Notes under the pieces: model-generated | What the model was told of the DNA's origin: nothing | Databases searched by the model: none | The model's input: the letters and a program-made list of their open reading frames with translations, nothing else | Made by a program: the position numbers and the translations under genes | Part shown: positions 57,526 to 64,000 of the stretch, one piece after another | Layout: the number at the start of each line of letters is the position of its first letter | How positions within the stretch are numbered: position 1 is the first letter of the stretch | DNA from: Bacillus sp. 03113 | GTDB lineage: Bacteria > Bacillota > Bacilli > Bacillales > Cytobacillaceae | NCBI RefSeq assembly: GCF_006546985.1 | Contig: NZ_VATK01000014.1 | Span: 57,675 to 121,674 of the forward strand | Direction of reading: 5' to 3' | Length of the DNA stretch: 64,000 bases

Positions 57526-57541
57526 CGTCAGAAGTCTGACG
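57526..57541. promoter_or_regulatory. 16-bp perfect palindrome between xerD and deoB
   Basis: CGTCAGA-AG-TCTGACG lies 130 bp upstream of deoB and 35 bp after the xerD terminator. It could be an operator for the deoB operon. A second symmetric site, CGAAATTTTCG, is nearby (about 57505-57515). Confidence 0.4.
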
Positions 57542-57575
57542 TCTTTTATTTTACTTTTAACAATAGTGGTAATAC

Positions 57576-57609
57576 AAGAAAAAGCTGCAAAATTCTGAAT
57601 GCAGCTTTA
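57576..57609 (-). terminator. Terminator of yqzK-xerD
   Basis: On minus AAAGCTGCA ... TGCAGCTTT, then TTCTTG; 9 nt after the xerD stop. Confidence 0.85.
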
Positions 57610-57617
57610 ATTGTTCT

Positions 57618-58511
57618 TTAAGCACGTGGGTGAAATTTACTATATACATCCTTCAATCTCGTTTTACTTACATGGGTATAAATTTGAGTGGTTGAAATAT
57701 CAGCATGTCCGAGCATTTCTTGAACAGCTCTTAAATCAGCCCCATTTTCTAATAAGTGTGTTGCAAAAGAATGCCTAAGGGTGTGAGGAGTTAATTCTTT
57801 TTGAATTCCAGCCTCGTTTGCTAAACGTTTTAATATTTTCCAAAAGCCTTGTCTTGTTAATCTTTTTCCGTGATGATTCAAAAATAAAGCATCTTCTATA
57901 TTTTTTTTGGAAATAAAATGAAATCTTCCTTTATCTATATAGTTCTCAATTGCATTTGTTGCTGCCTGCCCAATGGGGATAATCCGCTCTTTATTTCCTT
58001 TTCCTATACATCTAACAAAACCCATTGATAAGTGAACATCACCTTGATTAAGACCTATTAATTCACTGACACGAATACCTGTAGCATATAGCAGCTCAAG
58101 CATAGCCTTATCTCTAAGTCCGAAATGATCATTTGTTTGAGGAGAATCCAATAATGTTTCAACTTCCTCCATATTTAATACCTTGGGCAATGTTCGTTCT
58201 GTTTTCGGTGTTTCGATATGGACAGTTGGATCCTGATCCACAGCTTTCTCTCGAAGTAGAAATTGATGAAAAGACCGAATAGAAGCGATATGCCGGGCAA
58301 TCGTTTTCGATGATTTTCCTTGTTCCTTTAACAAGGCCAAAAAATGAATAATATGAATTCTTTGCACCTCATTTAAACTTTTCATTTCTTCTACGTTAAT
58401 TAAGTAGTTTATATAATAGTTTAAATCTCGTTCGTAGGATATCATCGTGTTTTTTGACAATCCTCTTTCAACAAGCAAGAAATGAATAAAATCCTTTAAT
58501 TGATCCTTCAT
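57618..58511 (-). CDS. xerD: Tyrosine recombinase XerD (RipX)
   Basis: A 297-aa recombinase that with XerC (CodV) resolves chromosome dimers at dif. The catalytic set is complete: Arg147, Lys171, His243, Arg246, His269 and Tyr278 (QIYTHVSK). Follows yqzK by 6 nt. Confidence 0.96.
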   Translation of the reverse strand: MKDQLKDFIHFLLVERGLSKNTMISYERDLNYYINYLINVEEMKSLNEVQRIHIIHFLALLKEQGKSSKTIARHIASIRSFHQFLLREKAVDQDPTVHIETPKTERTLPKVLNMEEVETLLDSPQTNDHFGLRDKAMLELLYATGIRVSELIGLNQGDVHLSMGFVRCIGKGNKERIIPIGQAATNAIENYIDKGRFHFISKKNIEDALFLNHHGKRLTRQGFWKILKRLANEAGIQKELTPHTLRHSFATHLLENGADLRAVQEMLGHADISTTQIYTHVSKTRLKDVYSKFHPRA

Positions 58512-58517
58512 GGTACA

Positions 58518-58742
58518 TTACTCCCCAATTTGATAAAACAATATGAATCGATGAAGCCAATCTTCTTCATCCTGATTCGCAGTACTCACCTTAATGGCAG
58601 CTCCCTTTGGTTCATCGTATCTATGATAATCCTGATATTCTTCATTTAACCACATAATACCATAATAAAACAGGATCGTGCATCCTGTAAAAAGGATAAA
58701 AACTTTAATTGTATATAGAATAAGCTTTGTCCATTTTGCCAT
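58518..58742 (-). CDS. yqzK: YqzK family (DUF4227) small membrane protein
   Basis: A 74-aa protein with one membrane segment (about 7-29) and a polar tail (NEEYQDYHRYDEPKGAAIKV). Position between fur and xerD and overall form match B. subtilis YqzK. Function unknown. Confidence 0.82.
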   Translation of the reverse strand: MAKWTKLILYTIKVFILFTGCTILFYYGIMWLNEEYQDYHRYDEPKGAAIKVSTANQDEEDWLHRFILFYQIGE

Positions 58743-58809
58743 TTCTTTTCCCCCAATTTAACATTCATCCCTACAAGCTATGCCAGATTGGACAAGAAAT
58801 ATACCAATT

Positions 58810-58979
58810 AAAAGCGGAAGCACCTGCATATCAGTGAAAAGCATAAGGTGAATCACGCAGAAAAATTTGATTTATGGAGTGATTTGACTAGACTTTTACC
58901 GATGGCTTGGCCGATTAAATACGCTGCGGCGCATGTCTTCATGGGCACTAGTACATCCTGTACGTCGGATCTAGACACT
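58810..58979 (+). repeat. Modular intergenic repeat copy R11 (modules C+B)
   Basis: AAAAGCGGAAGCACC, then module C (GCATAAGGTGAATCACGCA, GGAGTGATTTGA) and module B (TTGGCCGATTAAATACG, CATGTCTTCATGGGCACTAG, TACATCCTGTACGTCGG). Fills most of the 313-bp gap between yqzK and fur. Confidence 0.8.
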
Positions 58980-59010
58980 AGTCAACCCTCTAAAAGTTAT
59001 GTAATTATGA

Positions 59011-59056
59011 AAACGAAAACCCCTTCTTTTTCACCAAAAAGAAAGGGCTTTTCGTT
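59011..59056 (-). terminator. Terminator of fur
   Basis: Long stem AACGAAAACCCCTTCTTTTT / AAAAAGAAAGGGCTTTTCGTT with few mismatches, touching the fur stop codon. Confidence 0.82.
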
Positions 59057-59508
59057 TATTCTTCTTCATTTTTTTCTTGACAACGGTGGCATATCCCATG
59101 AAAGGTTAAACGATGATCCTTTATTTTAAATTTCCAATCTCGTTCAACAATTTCTTCAACTTCACCTAATAAATCTTCCTGAATTTCATCAACTGCTCCA
59201 CATTCAATACAAACTAAATGATGATGAAAATGGGCTGCTCCCTCTTGTCGGAGGTCAAACCTTGATACGCCATCTCCAAAATTAATTTTATCTACAATTT
59301 TCAGTTCAGCCAACAGCTCTAACGTACGATAAACCGTTGCTAAACCTATTTCAGGCGACTTTTCTTTAACTAGGAGATATACATCCTCTGCACTTAAATG
59401 ATCTTCTTCATTTTCAAGTAACACCCTAACTGTTGCTTCACGTTGAGGTGTTAATTTATAACTGGATGAATGCAATTGCTTTTTTATTCTTTCAATTCTA
59501 CTTTCCAT
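59056..59508 (-). CDS. fur: Ferric uptake regulator Fur
   Basis: A 150-aa Fur family repressor: winged helix with LTPQREATVRVL, the recognition segment GLATVYRTLELL, HFHHHLVCIECG and a second Cys pair CHRC for structural zinc. The start MESRIERIKK is taken about 8 nt after GGGAGTGA. Located between spoIIM and yqzK, as in B. subtilis, with its own promoter and a PerR/Fur-like operator. Fur rather than PerR or Zur is inferred from locus. Confidence 0.93.
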   Translation of the reverse strand: MESRIERIKKQLHSSSYKLTPQREATVRVLLENEEDHLSAEDVYLLVKEKSPEIGLATVYRTLELLAELKIVDKINFGDGVSRFDLRQEGAAHFHHHLVCIECGAVDEIQEDLLGEVEEIVERDWKFKIKDHRLTFHGICHRCQEKNEEE

Positions 59509-59541
59509 ACTGAAAGTCACTCCCTCGACGCTCTCTGACTA

Positions 59542-59569
59542 ATTATATCAGATGGAAGGAAAGTTTCAA
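59542..59569 (-). promoter_or_regulatory. Sigma-A promoter of fur
   Basis: On minus TTGAAA, 16-nt spacer, TATAAT, about 35 nt before the start codon. Confidence 0.8.
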
Positions 59570-59594
59570 ACTAAAATCATTATTATTAAAAATA

Positions 59595-59625
59595 AATAAT
59601 GATTATTAAATTATAATCATTATTC
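59595..59625. promoter_or_regulatory. PerR/Fur-type operator upstream of fur
   Basis: Perfect 12-bp inverted repeat AATAATGATTAT / ATAATCATTATT with 6-nt centre. TTATAATCATTATTC (59611-59625) fits the PerR box TTATAATnATTATAA at 12 of 14 positions. In B. subtilis fur is under PerR control. The box lies upstream of the -35. Confidence 0.7.
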
Positions 59626-59644
59626 ACATATATCATCAAAGCCA

Positions 59645-60286
59645 TTACTTTGCAGTAGCTGTGACCCATTGAATGAGAATTGGAGATAGATAGGCTTCAA
59701 TTCCTGCTGCTGCTATTAGAAAAAGGACAGCAGTGACTAAAAAGAGTGTATATCGGCCAAATAAAGGAAGCATCGGCTCGCCCATCTTTTTCATAAACTG
59801 CTTTTTAATCATTTTTAATGAAAAGGTAACTGACAGAGCAGCTGACATGACAAAAATGGGAATAATAATCAGATTTTGTGGTAAAACCGAGACAAAGGAC
59901 AATAAAAAACCATTCCAACCCATTTGATTGACAAGGAACCCAACTGTAAAGCCTACTACCATCCCTTTTATAAATAATAATATTAATATGACAGGAAGCC
60001 CAATGATTGAAATTCCTAATATCCACATTAATCCGATAAATTTACTATTATGAAAAAAGCTTTGCATAAACAAATCCTTGCTAGCTGCAATTTTTCCTTT
60101 AGATATTTGTCCAAAAAACTGTGAGAGATAATAATATAAATCTTCTTTTTGCGTAAAGTTTAAACTATTAACAACAACCGCACCAAATATAACACCCATT
60201 AAAAATAGAACAACGACAAACATATAGATGGAGGAATGCTCCTGCAAATGAATTGCGACAACGTTCTGGGATATTTTTTTTCTCAT
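59645..60286 (-). CDS. spoIIM: Stage II sporulation protein M
   Basis: A 213-aa membrane protein with five to six segments (about 22-40, 85-105, 110-128, 138-158, 178-200). SpoIIM forms the SpoIIDMP complex that drives septal thinning and engulfment. Typical segments are GVIFGAVVVNSL and FIGLMWILGISIIGLPVILI. Lies next to fur, as in B. subtilis. Confidence 0.95.
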   Translation of the reverse strand: MRKKISQNVVAIHLQEHSSIYMFVVVLFLMGVIFGAVVVNSLNFTQKEDLYYYLSQFFGQISKGKIAASKDLFMQSFFHNSKFIGLMWILGISIIGLPVILILLFIKGMVVGFTVGFLVNQMGWNGFLLSFVSVLPQNLIIIPIFVMSAALSVTFSLKMIKKQFMKKMGEPMLPLFGRYTLFLVTAVLFLIAAAGIEAYLSPILIQWVTATAK

Positions 60287-60372
60287 TGCTCATCCTCTCC
60301 TCTTATCAATCAATTACTACAGTGTATGCAAATCTCTTATTTCTATGACTTTTCTATAAACTCTTAAAATGG

Positions 60373-60402
60373 TTGATATTCCCAAGTAAAATCTCTTATA
60401 CT
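60373..60402 (+). promoter_or_regulatory. Sigma-A promoter of the GNAT gene
   Basis: TTGATA, 18-nt spacer, TATACT, 30 nt before the start codon. Confidence 0.65.
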
Positions 60403-60431
60403 AGCATTAATATATTTAGAGAAGGTGTGCT

Positions 60432-60995
60432 ATGAAGCATTTATTAATTGATTTTCCAGATAAAATTGAAACAGAAAGATTGTATATTCGTCCTTGCTTA
60501 CCGGGTGATGGAAATGAATTATTTCATGCCATTGAAGTATCCAGAGAAGATTTAAAAAAATGGCTGCCATTTGTACATACAAAGCAAACCATAGAAGAAA
60601 CAGAGGAAAATATTCGAAAAGCACATGCACAGTTTATTTTGCGAGAGGATTTTAGGCTTCATATTTATCGTAAAAAAGATCAGAAGTTAGTCGGTTCGAC
60701 CGGTTTCCATCGAATTAATTGGGAAGTTCGAAAATTTGAAATTGGGTATTGGTGTCATTCATATTTTCAAAAAAAAGGATACATAACGGAAACAGTTCAA
60801 GCACTGATAAAGTTTGCTTTTGACTCATTTCAAGCGAACCGCATCGAGATAAGATGTGATCCTGATAACACCAACAGCAGGAAAATCCCGGAAAAACTAG
60901 GGTTTACCCTCGAAGGAATTCTAAGAAAAGACTGCTTAAGTGCTGATGGGAAGAGCCTAAGGGATACATGTGTTTTTTCATTAGTGAGGGAGTAA
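60432..60995 (+). CDS. GNAT acetyltransferase, RimJ/RimL type
   Basis: A 187-aa acetyltransferase with IETERLYIRPCLPGDGNELF at the N-terminus, then FEIGYWCHSYFQKKGYITE and the C-terminal NRIEIRCDPDNTNSRKIPEKLGF, EGILRKD. This is the ribosomal-protein Ser/Ala N-acetyltransferase-like subgroup (as in B. subtilis YdaF-type proteins); the substrate is unknown. GAAGGTG precedes the ATG; monocistronic. Confidence 0.85.
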   Translation: MKHLLIDFPDKIETERLYIRPCLPGDGNELFHAIEVSREDLKKWLPFVHTKQTIEETEENIRKAHAQFILREDFRLHIYRKKDQKLVGSTGFHRINWEVRKFEIGYWCHSYFQKKGYITETVQALIKFAFDSFQANRIEIRCDPDNTNSRKIPEKLGFTLEGILRKDCLSADGKSLRDTCVFSLVRE

Positions 60996-61023
60996 CCATT
61001 GTTATGAATTTAGTATTCTTACA

Positions 61024-61057
61024 TTGGGATCGAATACAACGATGTTCGATCCCTATT
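61024..61057. terminator. Bidirectional terminator between the GNAT gene and nudF
   Basis: GGGATCGAA / TTCGATCCC stem, 10-nt loop, then TATTATTT. Confidence 0.78.
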
Positions 61058-61067
61058 ATTTATGTAA

Positions 61068-61616
61068 TTAAGACTGTGCTTTTTGCAGCTGCAAGTACTG
61101 AACAGCATACGCTGTTTTTGCATCATAAATTTTATGCTCCTTCATATATTGAAGGGCCTCTTCTAGTGTGATCTCTAGTAATTGAACAAATTCATCTTCA
61201 TCAAGACCAGCGGCATTTTCCTTTTTGTATAGATCTTTAGCTAAAAAAAGATGAACAATTTCGTCTGCAAATCCGGGAGAAGTATAAAAAGAAGTAATCA
61301 ATTCAAGATGATGGCACCCATAGCCGGTTTCCTCCTCCAGCTCCCTCTTTGCACAAACAAGAGGATCTTCATTCCCTTCTAGTTTTCCTGCTGGAATTTC
61401 AATAAGTGTTCTTTCTAATGGTTTACGATATTGCTCTACCATTACAATTTTTTGATCATTTGTAACAGCTAAAACCGCCACAGCTCCAGGGTGCTTAATA
61501 AGTTCACGTGTAGATGTTTTGCCATTTGGCAGCTCCACTTCATCTACTTGCAGTTGAATTATTCTACCTGAAAATATTTTCTCCGACTTAATGGTTTTCT
61601 CTTCAAATTGACTCAA
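61068..61616 (-). CDS. nudF: ADP-ribose pyrophosphatase NudF
   Basis: A 182-aa Nudix hydrolase that cleaves ADP-ribose. The Nudix box GKLEGNEDPLVCAKRELEEETGY is present (GKLEG and RELEEETG visible), with YTSPGFADE typical of the ADPRase subgroup. The start is set at TTG (LSQFEEKTIKSEKI), 9 nt after GGAG, which aligns with B. subtilis NudF; a longer ATG frame of 20 extra codons lacks a site. Confidence 0.92.
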   Translation of the reverse strand: MSQFEEKTIKSEKIFSGRIIQLQVDEVELPNGKTSTRELIKHPGAVAVLAVTNDQKIVMVEQYRKPLERTLIEIPAGKLEGNEDPLVCAKRELEEETGYGCHHLELITSFYTSPGFADEIVHLFLAKDLYKKENAAGLDEDEFVQLLEITLEEALQYMKEHKIYDAKTAYAVQYLQLQKAQS

Positions 61617-61763
61617 CTTCCAACACTCCTGTTCTAAATTCGTTTCGTATGCATACATTTTAGCATATTTGTCCAATCATAACTAAGCTACACCTGCTAT
61701 TGAAATGCTAACGTATTCGTTTTACAAAGATTGGAATACTAGATGACAAAAGGAAGTGAAGAG

Positions 61764-61904
61764 ATGAAAATCTATGTAAATCAAAATGGAATCATTTTGG
61801 CCGGAAAAGCATGGGAAATACGTCATCAACTGAAGGTATATAGCCAAAAACATCGATTTTTAAAGGATTGGATTAACACAGTCAATCAAAATAACAAGCT
61901 TTAA
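61764..61904 (+). CDS. mciZ: MciZ, mother-cell inhibitor of FtsZ
   Basis: A 46-codon gene with site AAGGAAGTG. The peptide contains GKAWEIR at residues 14-20 and KDWI at 34-37, matching the core of B. subtilis MciZ (40 aa), which caps FtsZ filaments and blocks Z-ring formation during sporulation. It lies between nudF and yqkF, the same place as in B. subtilis. A sigma-E promoter is expected; I could not identify one with confidence. Confidence 0.88.
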   Translation: MKIYVNQNGIILAGKAWEIRHQLKVYSQKHRFLKDWINTVNQNNKL

Positions 61905-61965
61905 ATTACAAAATTCTTCGCCACTTCGCTAAAATGTAATTAAATCAAAAAGCGAGGTGGTTGTT

Positions 61966-62877
61966 TTGAAAAAAAGACAATTAGGCCAATCGGATTTACT
62001 TGTATCAGAGCTTGGTTTAGGCTGCATGTCTTTAGGAACAGATGAAAAGCAAGCCTATCCTATTTTAGAGGCTGCGGTGGATAAAGGTATCAATTATTTT
62101 GATACAGCTGATTTGTATGATTATGGGGAAAATGAAAGACTGCTAGGCACTTTTTTAAAGCCTATTCGAGAAAAAGTGATTATCGCATCGAAAGTCGGGA
62201 ATCGTTGGAATCAGCAGAAGGATGGCTGGAGCTGGGACCCATCGAAAAAGTACATAAAAGAAGCAGTCAAACAAAGCTTACTAAGGCTGCAAACGGAATA
62301 TATTGATTTGTATCAGCTGCATGGCGGAACGATTGATGACCCGATTGAAGAAACCATTGAGGCATTTGAAGAGTTAAAGGAAGAAGGATTTATTCGATAC
62401 TATGGCATATCTTCCATCCGTCCTAATGTTATTCGAGAATATGCAAATAAATCTTCGATTGTGTCTGTGATGATGCAATATAGCTTATTAGACCGACGTC
62501 CAGAAGAAGAAGCTCTGCCTTTATTACAGGACAAGAAAATAGGAGTTGTGACCCGAGGTCCACTGGCAAAAGGGCTAATAAGTGATAAATTATTACAAAA
62601 AGCCTCTTCTAATGGCTATTTAGATTACAGCTTTCAAGAACTATCTGAGCTGCTTCCAAAACTGAAAGAACAACTTGCTTTATCACGCAGCTTTACTGAG
62701 ATTGCTCTTCAATATAATCTCGCTCATCCTGCTGTATCCTCAGTCATTGCTGGTGCCAGCTCAGTTGAACAATTAAAGGAGAACGTAAAAGCAATCGAAA
62801 GCACCCCTCTTACGAAAGAAGAAATTGAATTAATTCAACAGTTGACGATAGCAAATAAATACGAACAGCATCGTTAA
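61966..62877 (+). CDS. yqkF: Aldo/keto reductase YqkF
   Basis: A 303-aa NADPH-dependent oxidoreductase of the AKR family. Visible are FDTADLYDYGENERLLG (catalytic Asp and Tyr), KVGNRW, YIDLYQLHGG (catalytic His) and the C-terminal VSSVIAGASSVEQLKENV. The start is TTG, 5-6 nt after GAGGTGG; the GTG three codons upstream overlaps that site. The physiological substrate is unknown. 61 nt after mciZ. Confidence 0.9.
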   Translation: MKKRQLGQSDLLVSELGLGCMSLGTDEKQAYPILEAAVDKGINYFDTADLYDYGENERLLGTFLKPIREKVIIASKVGNRWNQQKDGWSWDPSKKYIKEAVKQSLLRLQTEYIDLYQLHGGTIDDPIEETIEAFEELKEEGFIRYYGISSIRPNVIREYANKSSIVSVMMQYSLLDRRPEEEALPLLQDKKIGVVTRGPLAKGLISDKLLQKASSNGYLDYSFQELSELLPKLKEQLALSRSFTEIALQYNLAHPAVSSVIAGASSVEQLKENVKAIESTPLTKEEIELIQQLTIANKYEQHR

Positions 62878-62973
62878 TTTCTACTACTAAGCTAGATAAA
62901 AAGTTTTGTTTACATGACGCTCTGACATCACTTCATCCGTCGGATGGCGTTATCAATCATAAGAAGTTAATAA

Positions 62974-63018
62974 AAAAGGAGACAAGCAATTCATTGCACT
63001 TGTTTGTCTCCTCTTTTA
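62974..63018. terminator. Terminator between yqkF and yqkE
   Basis: AAAGGAGACAAGCAA / TTGTTTGTCTCCTCTTT stem with 10-nt loop, A-run before and T-run after; works in both directions. Confidence 0.85.
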
Positions 63019-63028
63019 TTTAGAAGGC

Positions 63029-63268
63029 TTACTTAAAATCTTTCCAATTAAATGAACTTTCATTTAGCAATTCTTCAAATGATTTATTTTTTTCCTTCAT
63101 CCTCTTTTCTTCGCGTTTTCTTTCTTCCTCTTCCTTCTGCTTTTGCAATTCTTCTGCTTTTAACTGCGCTTTTGTATCCTTTAGCTTTTGCATTAAATCT
63201 TTGCCTAACGCATCACCCAATGTCACTGGTTTATCATCATTTTTTACTGCTTTTTGTCTTTTTTTCAT
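63029..63268 (-). CDS. yqkE: YqkE family (DUF3886) coiled-coil protein
   Basis: A 79-aa highly charged protein with VTLGDALGKDLMQKLKDTK and a long Lys/Glu helix (about 30-62), ending in FEELLNESSFNWKDFK. Matches DUF3886 (B. subtilis YqkE) by form and locus. Function unknown. Confidence 0.83.
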   Translation of the reverse strand: MKKRQKAVKNDDKPVTLGDALGKDLMQKLKDTKAQLKAEELQKQKEEEERKREEKRMKEKNKSFEELLNESSFNWKDFK

Positions 63269-63296
63269 CTATATCCCTCACTATTTAACGAAGACT

Positions 63297-63671
63297 CTAT
63301 CCTTCATACTCTAAAAATTCTACCCTATTTCCAAAAGGATCGGAAGCAAAGAATCTTCTCCTCCCATTTATCGGTATATCTTCTTTTAACTCTATCCCTC
63401 CCTCTTTTAAACGCTCCTCTAATCCACTTAAATTTTTCACCCTAAAAGCTGGATGCGCTTTTTTTGCAGGTGAAAATTCAACTTCAACTCCGATATGTAT
63501 TTCTTGATTGCCACACTGAAACCAGCATCCGCCGCGTTTTTTTAAATGCTCTGGTTTTTCAAGCTCTATTAAACCAAGTAGCATACCGTAGAATGATCGC
63601 GCTATTTCTTCGCAGCCCTTAGGTGCTGCTAATTGGACATGGTCAATTCCTATCCACTCATGCTGCTTCAT
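63297..63671 (-). CDS. VOC (glyoxalase/bleomycin-resistance fold) family protein
   Basis: A 124-aa single VOC domain. Metal ligand positions are visible in IDHVQLAAP (His), EIHIGVE (His) and NRVEFLE (Glu). Typical substrates include lactoylglutathione-like or antibiotic compounds; none can be assigned. Start ATG lies shortly upstream of yqkE, 28 nt gap, so cotranscription is likely. Confidence 0.82.
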   Translation of the reverse strand: MKQHEWIGIDHVQLAAPKGCEEIARSFYGMLLGLIELEKPEHLKKRGGCWFQCGNQEIHIGVEVEFSPAKKAHPAFRVKNLSGLEERLKEGGIELKEDIPINGRRRFFASDPFGNRVEFLEYEG

Positions 63672-63753
63672 ACTTTCACACCTTTATCTGCGTATATTTT
63701 TATTCAAACAAACACACGTTATTAAATGATTGCGTGTAAGAAAGGAGAAAAAT

Positions 63754-63885
63754 ATGAGTCAAAAACGTGAAAAAGGATACAGTCAAAAAGGTCAACCAAA
63801 TGGAGATACAGTCAAACAAACGATTGCAGCTGAAGAGCTTAACAAAGCGATTCACCCAACAAAACGCCAAAACTCACAACAGTAA
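63754..63885 (+). CDS. Orphan 43-aa hydrophilic protein
   Basis: Good gene signals: AAAGGAG 7 nt before ATG, 43 codons, and a strong terminator 5 nt after the stop. The product starts MSQKREKGYSQKGQPNG and is rich in Lys, Gln and Thr with no cysteine or hydrophobic segment. I do not recognise the family. Small size and composition would fit a minor spore protein, but this is only a guess. Confidence 0.7.
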   Translation: MSQKREKGYSQKGQPNGDTVKQTIAAEELNKAIHPTKRQNSQQ

Positions 63886-63890
63886 TCGTT

Positions 63891-63920
63891 GAGGGGATGC
63901 TTCAGATCGCATCCTCTTTT
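63891..63920 (+). terminator. Terminator of the 43-aa gene
   Basis: GAGGGGATGC / GCATCCTC stem with 8-nt loop followed by TTTT. Confidence 0.85.
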
Positions 63921-63937
63921 ACCAATTTTTTATCATT

Positions 63938-64000
63938 TTTATGCGAGAAGACTCCTTCCTCAAAATGCGTTAGCATTTAGGTGGGTGATGAATCGCCCTT
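63938..64000 (-). mobile_element. IS200/IS605-like right end running off the window
   Basis: On minus GGCGATTCATCACCCACCT, AAATGC-TAAC-GCATTT hairpin, TGAGGAAGGAGTC, then TTCTCGCATAAAA. The nested stem and its order match the 23942-24021 structure and TnpB-type element ends as I recall them. If correct, tnpB would lie beyond the right edge on the minus strand. Confidence 0.5.

Noticed and set aside
60432..60630. 66-codon minus-strand frame opposite the GNAT gene
   Set aside because: Shadow of the GNAT coding sequence.
62890..62960. CATCCGTCGGATG hairpin after yqkF as another copy of the modular repeat
   Set aside because: Only a 5-bp stem, no shared module sequence and a separate good terminator follows.

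Overview
The window is 64 kb of a spore-forming Bacillaceae chromosome (Bacillus sensu lato). Evidence is low GC, strong AGGAGG-type ribosome sites, classical Gram-positive terminators, and gene order close to the B. subtilis gpsA-to-yqkE arc. I cannot name the species. Most genes lie on the minus strand, many in overlapping (ATGA) operons. I recognise no rRNA, tRNA, CRISPR array, prophage or restriction system. REGION 1 (1-15.8 kb): yphE-like (partial), gpsA, der, the three-gene seaA (YIEGIA) spore-envelope set, ypzI, ypfD, cmk, ypfB, motI (ypfA), the sleB-ypeB germination pair, prsW, ypdA, gudB and mecB. REGION 2 (15.8-26.9 kb): a CBS-domain gene, the cotJABC coat operon, ypbF, ypbE-ypbD-recS-ypbB, fer, ribU, serA and an M23/LysM peptidase. 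REGION 3 (27-43.3 kb): sigX-rsiX, the res cluster (resA-resB-resC-resD-resE, cytochrome c maturation plus two-component system), rluB, dacB-spmA-spmB (spore cortex), an MFS exporter, a long SodF-like superoxide dismutase, scpA-scpB, ypuF and a lone ribT. REGION 4 (43.6-53.9 kb): lysA, a spoVA operon reduced to AA-AB-AEa-AF, an unexpected DUF2271 / ApbE / ferric-reductase-like cassette, then the spoIIA-sigF operon and dacF. REGION 5 (54-64 kb): nucleoside salvage genes pdp-punA-deoB, xerD, yqzK, fur, spoIIM, a GNAT gene, nudF, a 46-codon mciZ, yqkF, yqkE, a VOC protein and an orphan 43-aa gene. How it works together: much of the window serves sporulation and germination (sigF switch, spoIIM engulfment, cotJ coat, dacB/dacF/spmAB cortex, spoVA DPA transport, sleB/ypeB cortex lysis, mciZ block of FtsZ). 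The rest is respiration/redox (res, ypdA, SOD, fur) and central metabolism. The most unusual content lies between the genes. (i) A modular intergenic repeat occurs about eleven times. Its best-preserved end starts within about 2 nt of the stop codon of five unrelated genes, and its long hairpin shows paired base changes between copies. (ii) A 210-bp MITE is flanked by a perfect 8-bp target duplication. (iii) Two structures resemble IS200/IS605 right ends (omega-RNA-like). (iv) A flavin/haem redox cassette separates sigF from a spoVA operon that lacks spoVAC, spoVAD and spoVAEb. All statements come from reading the sequence and remembered family knowledge; no searches were run.
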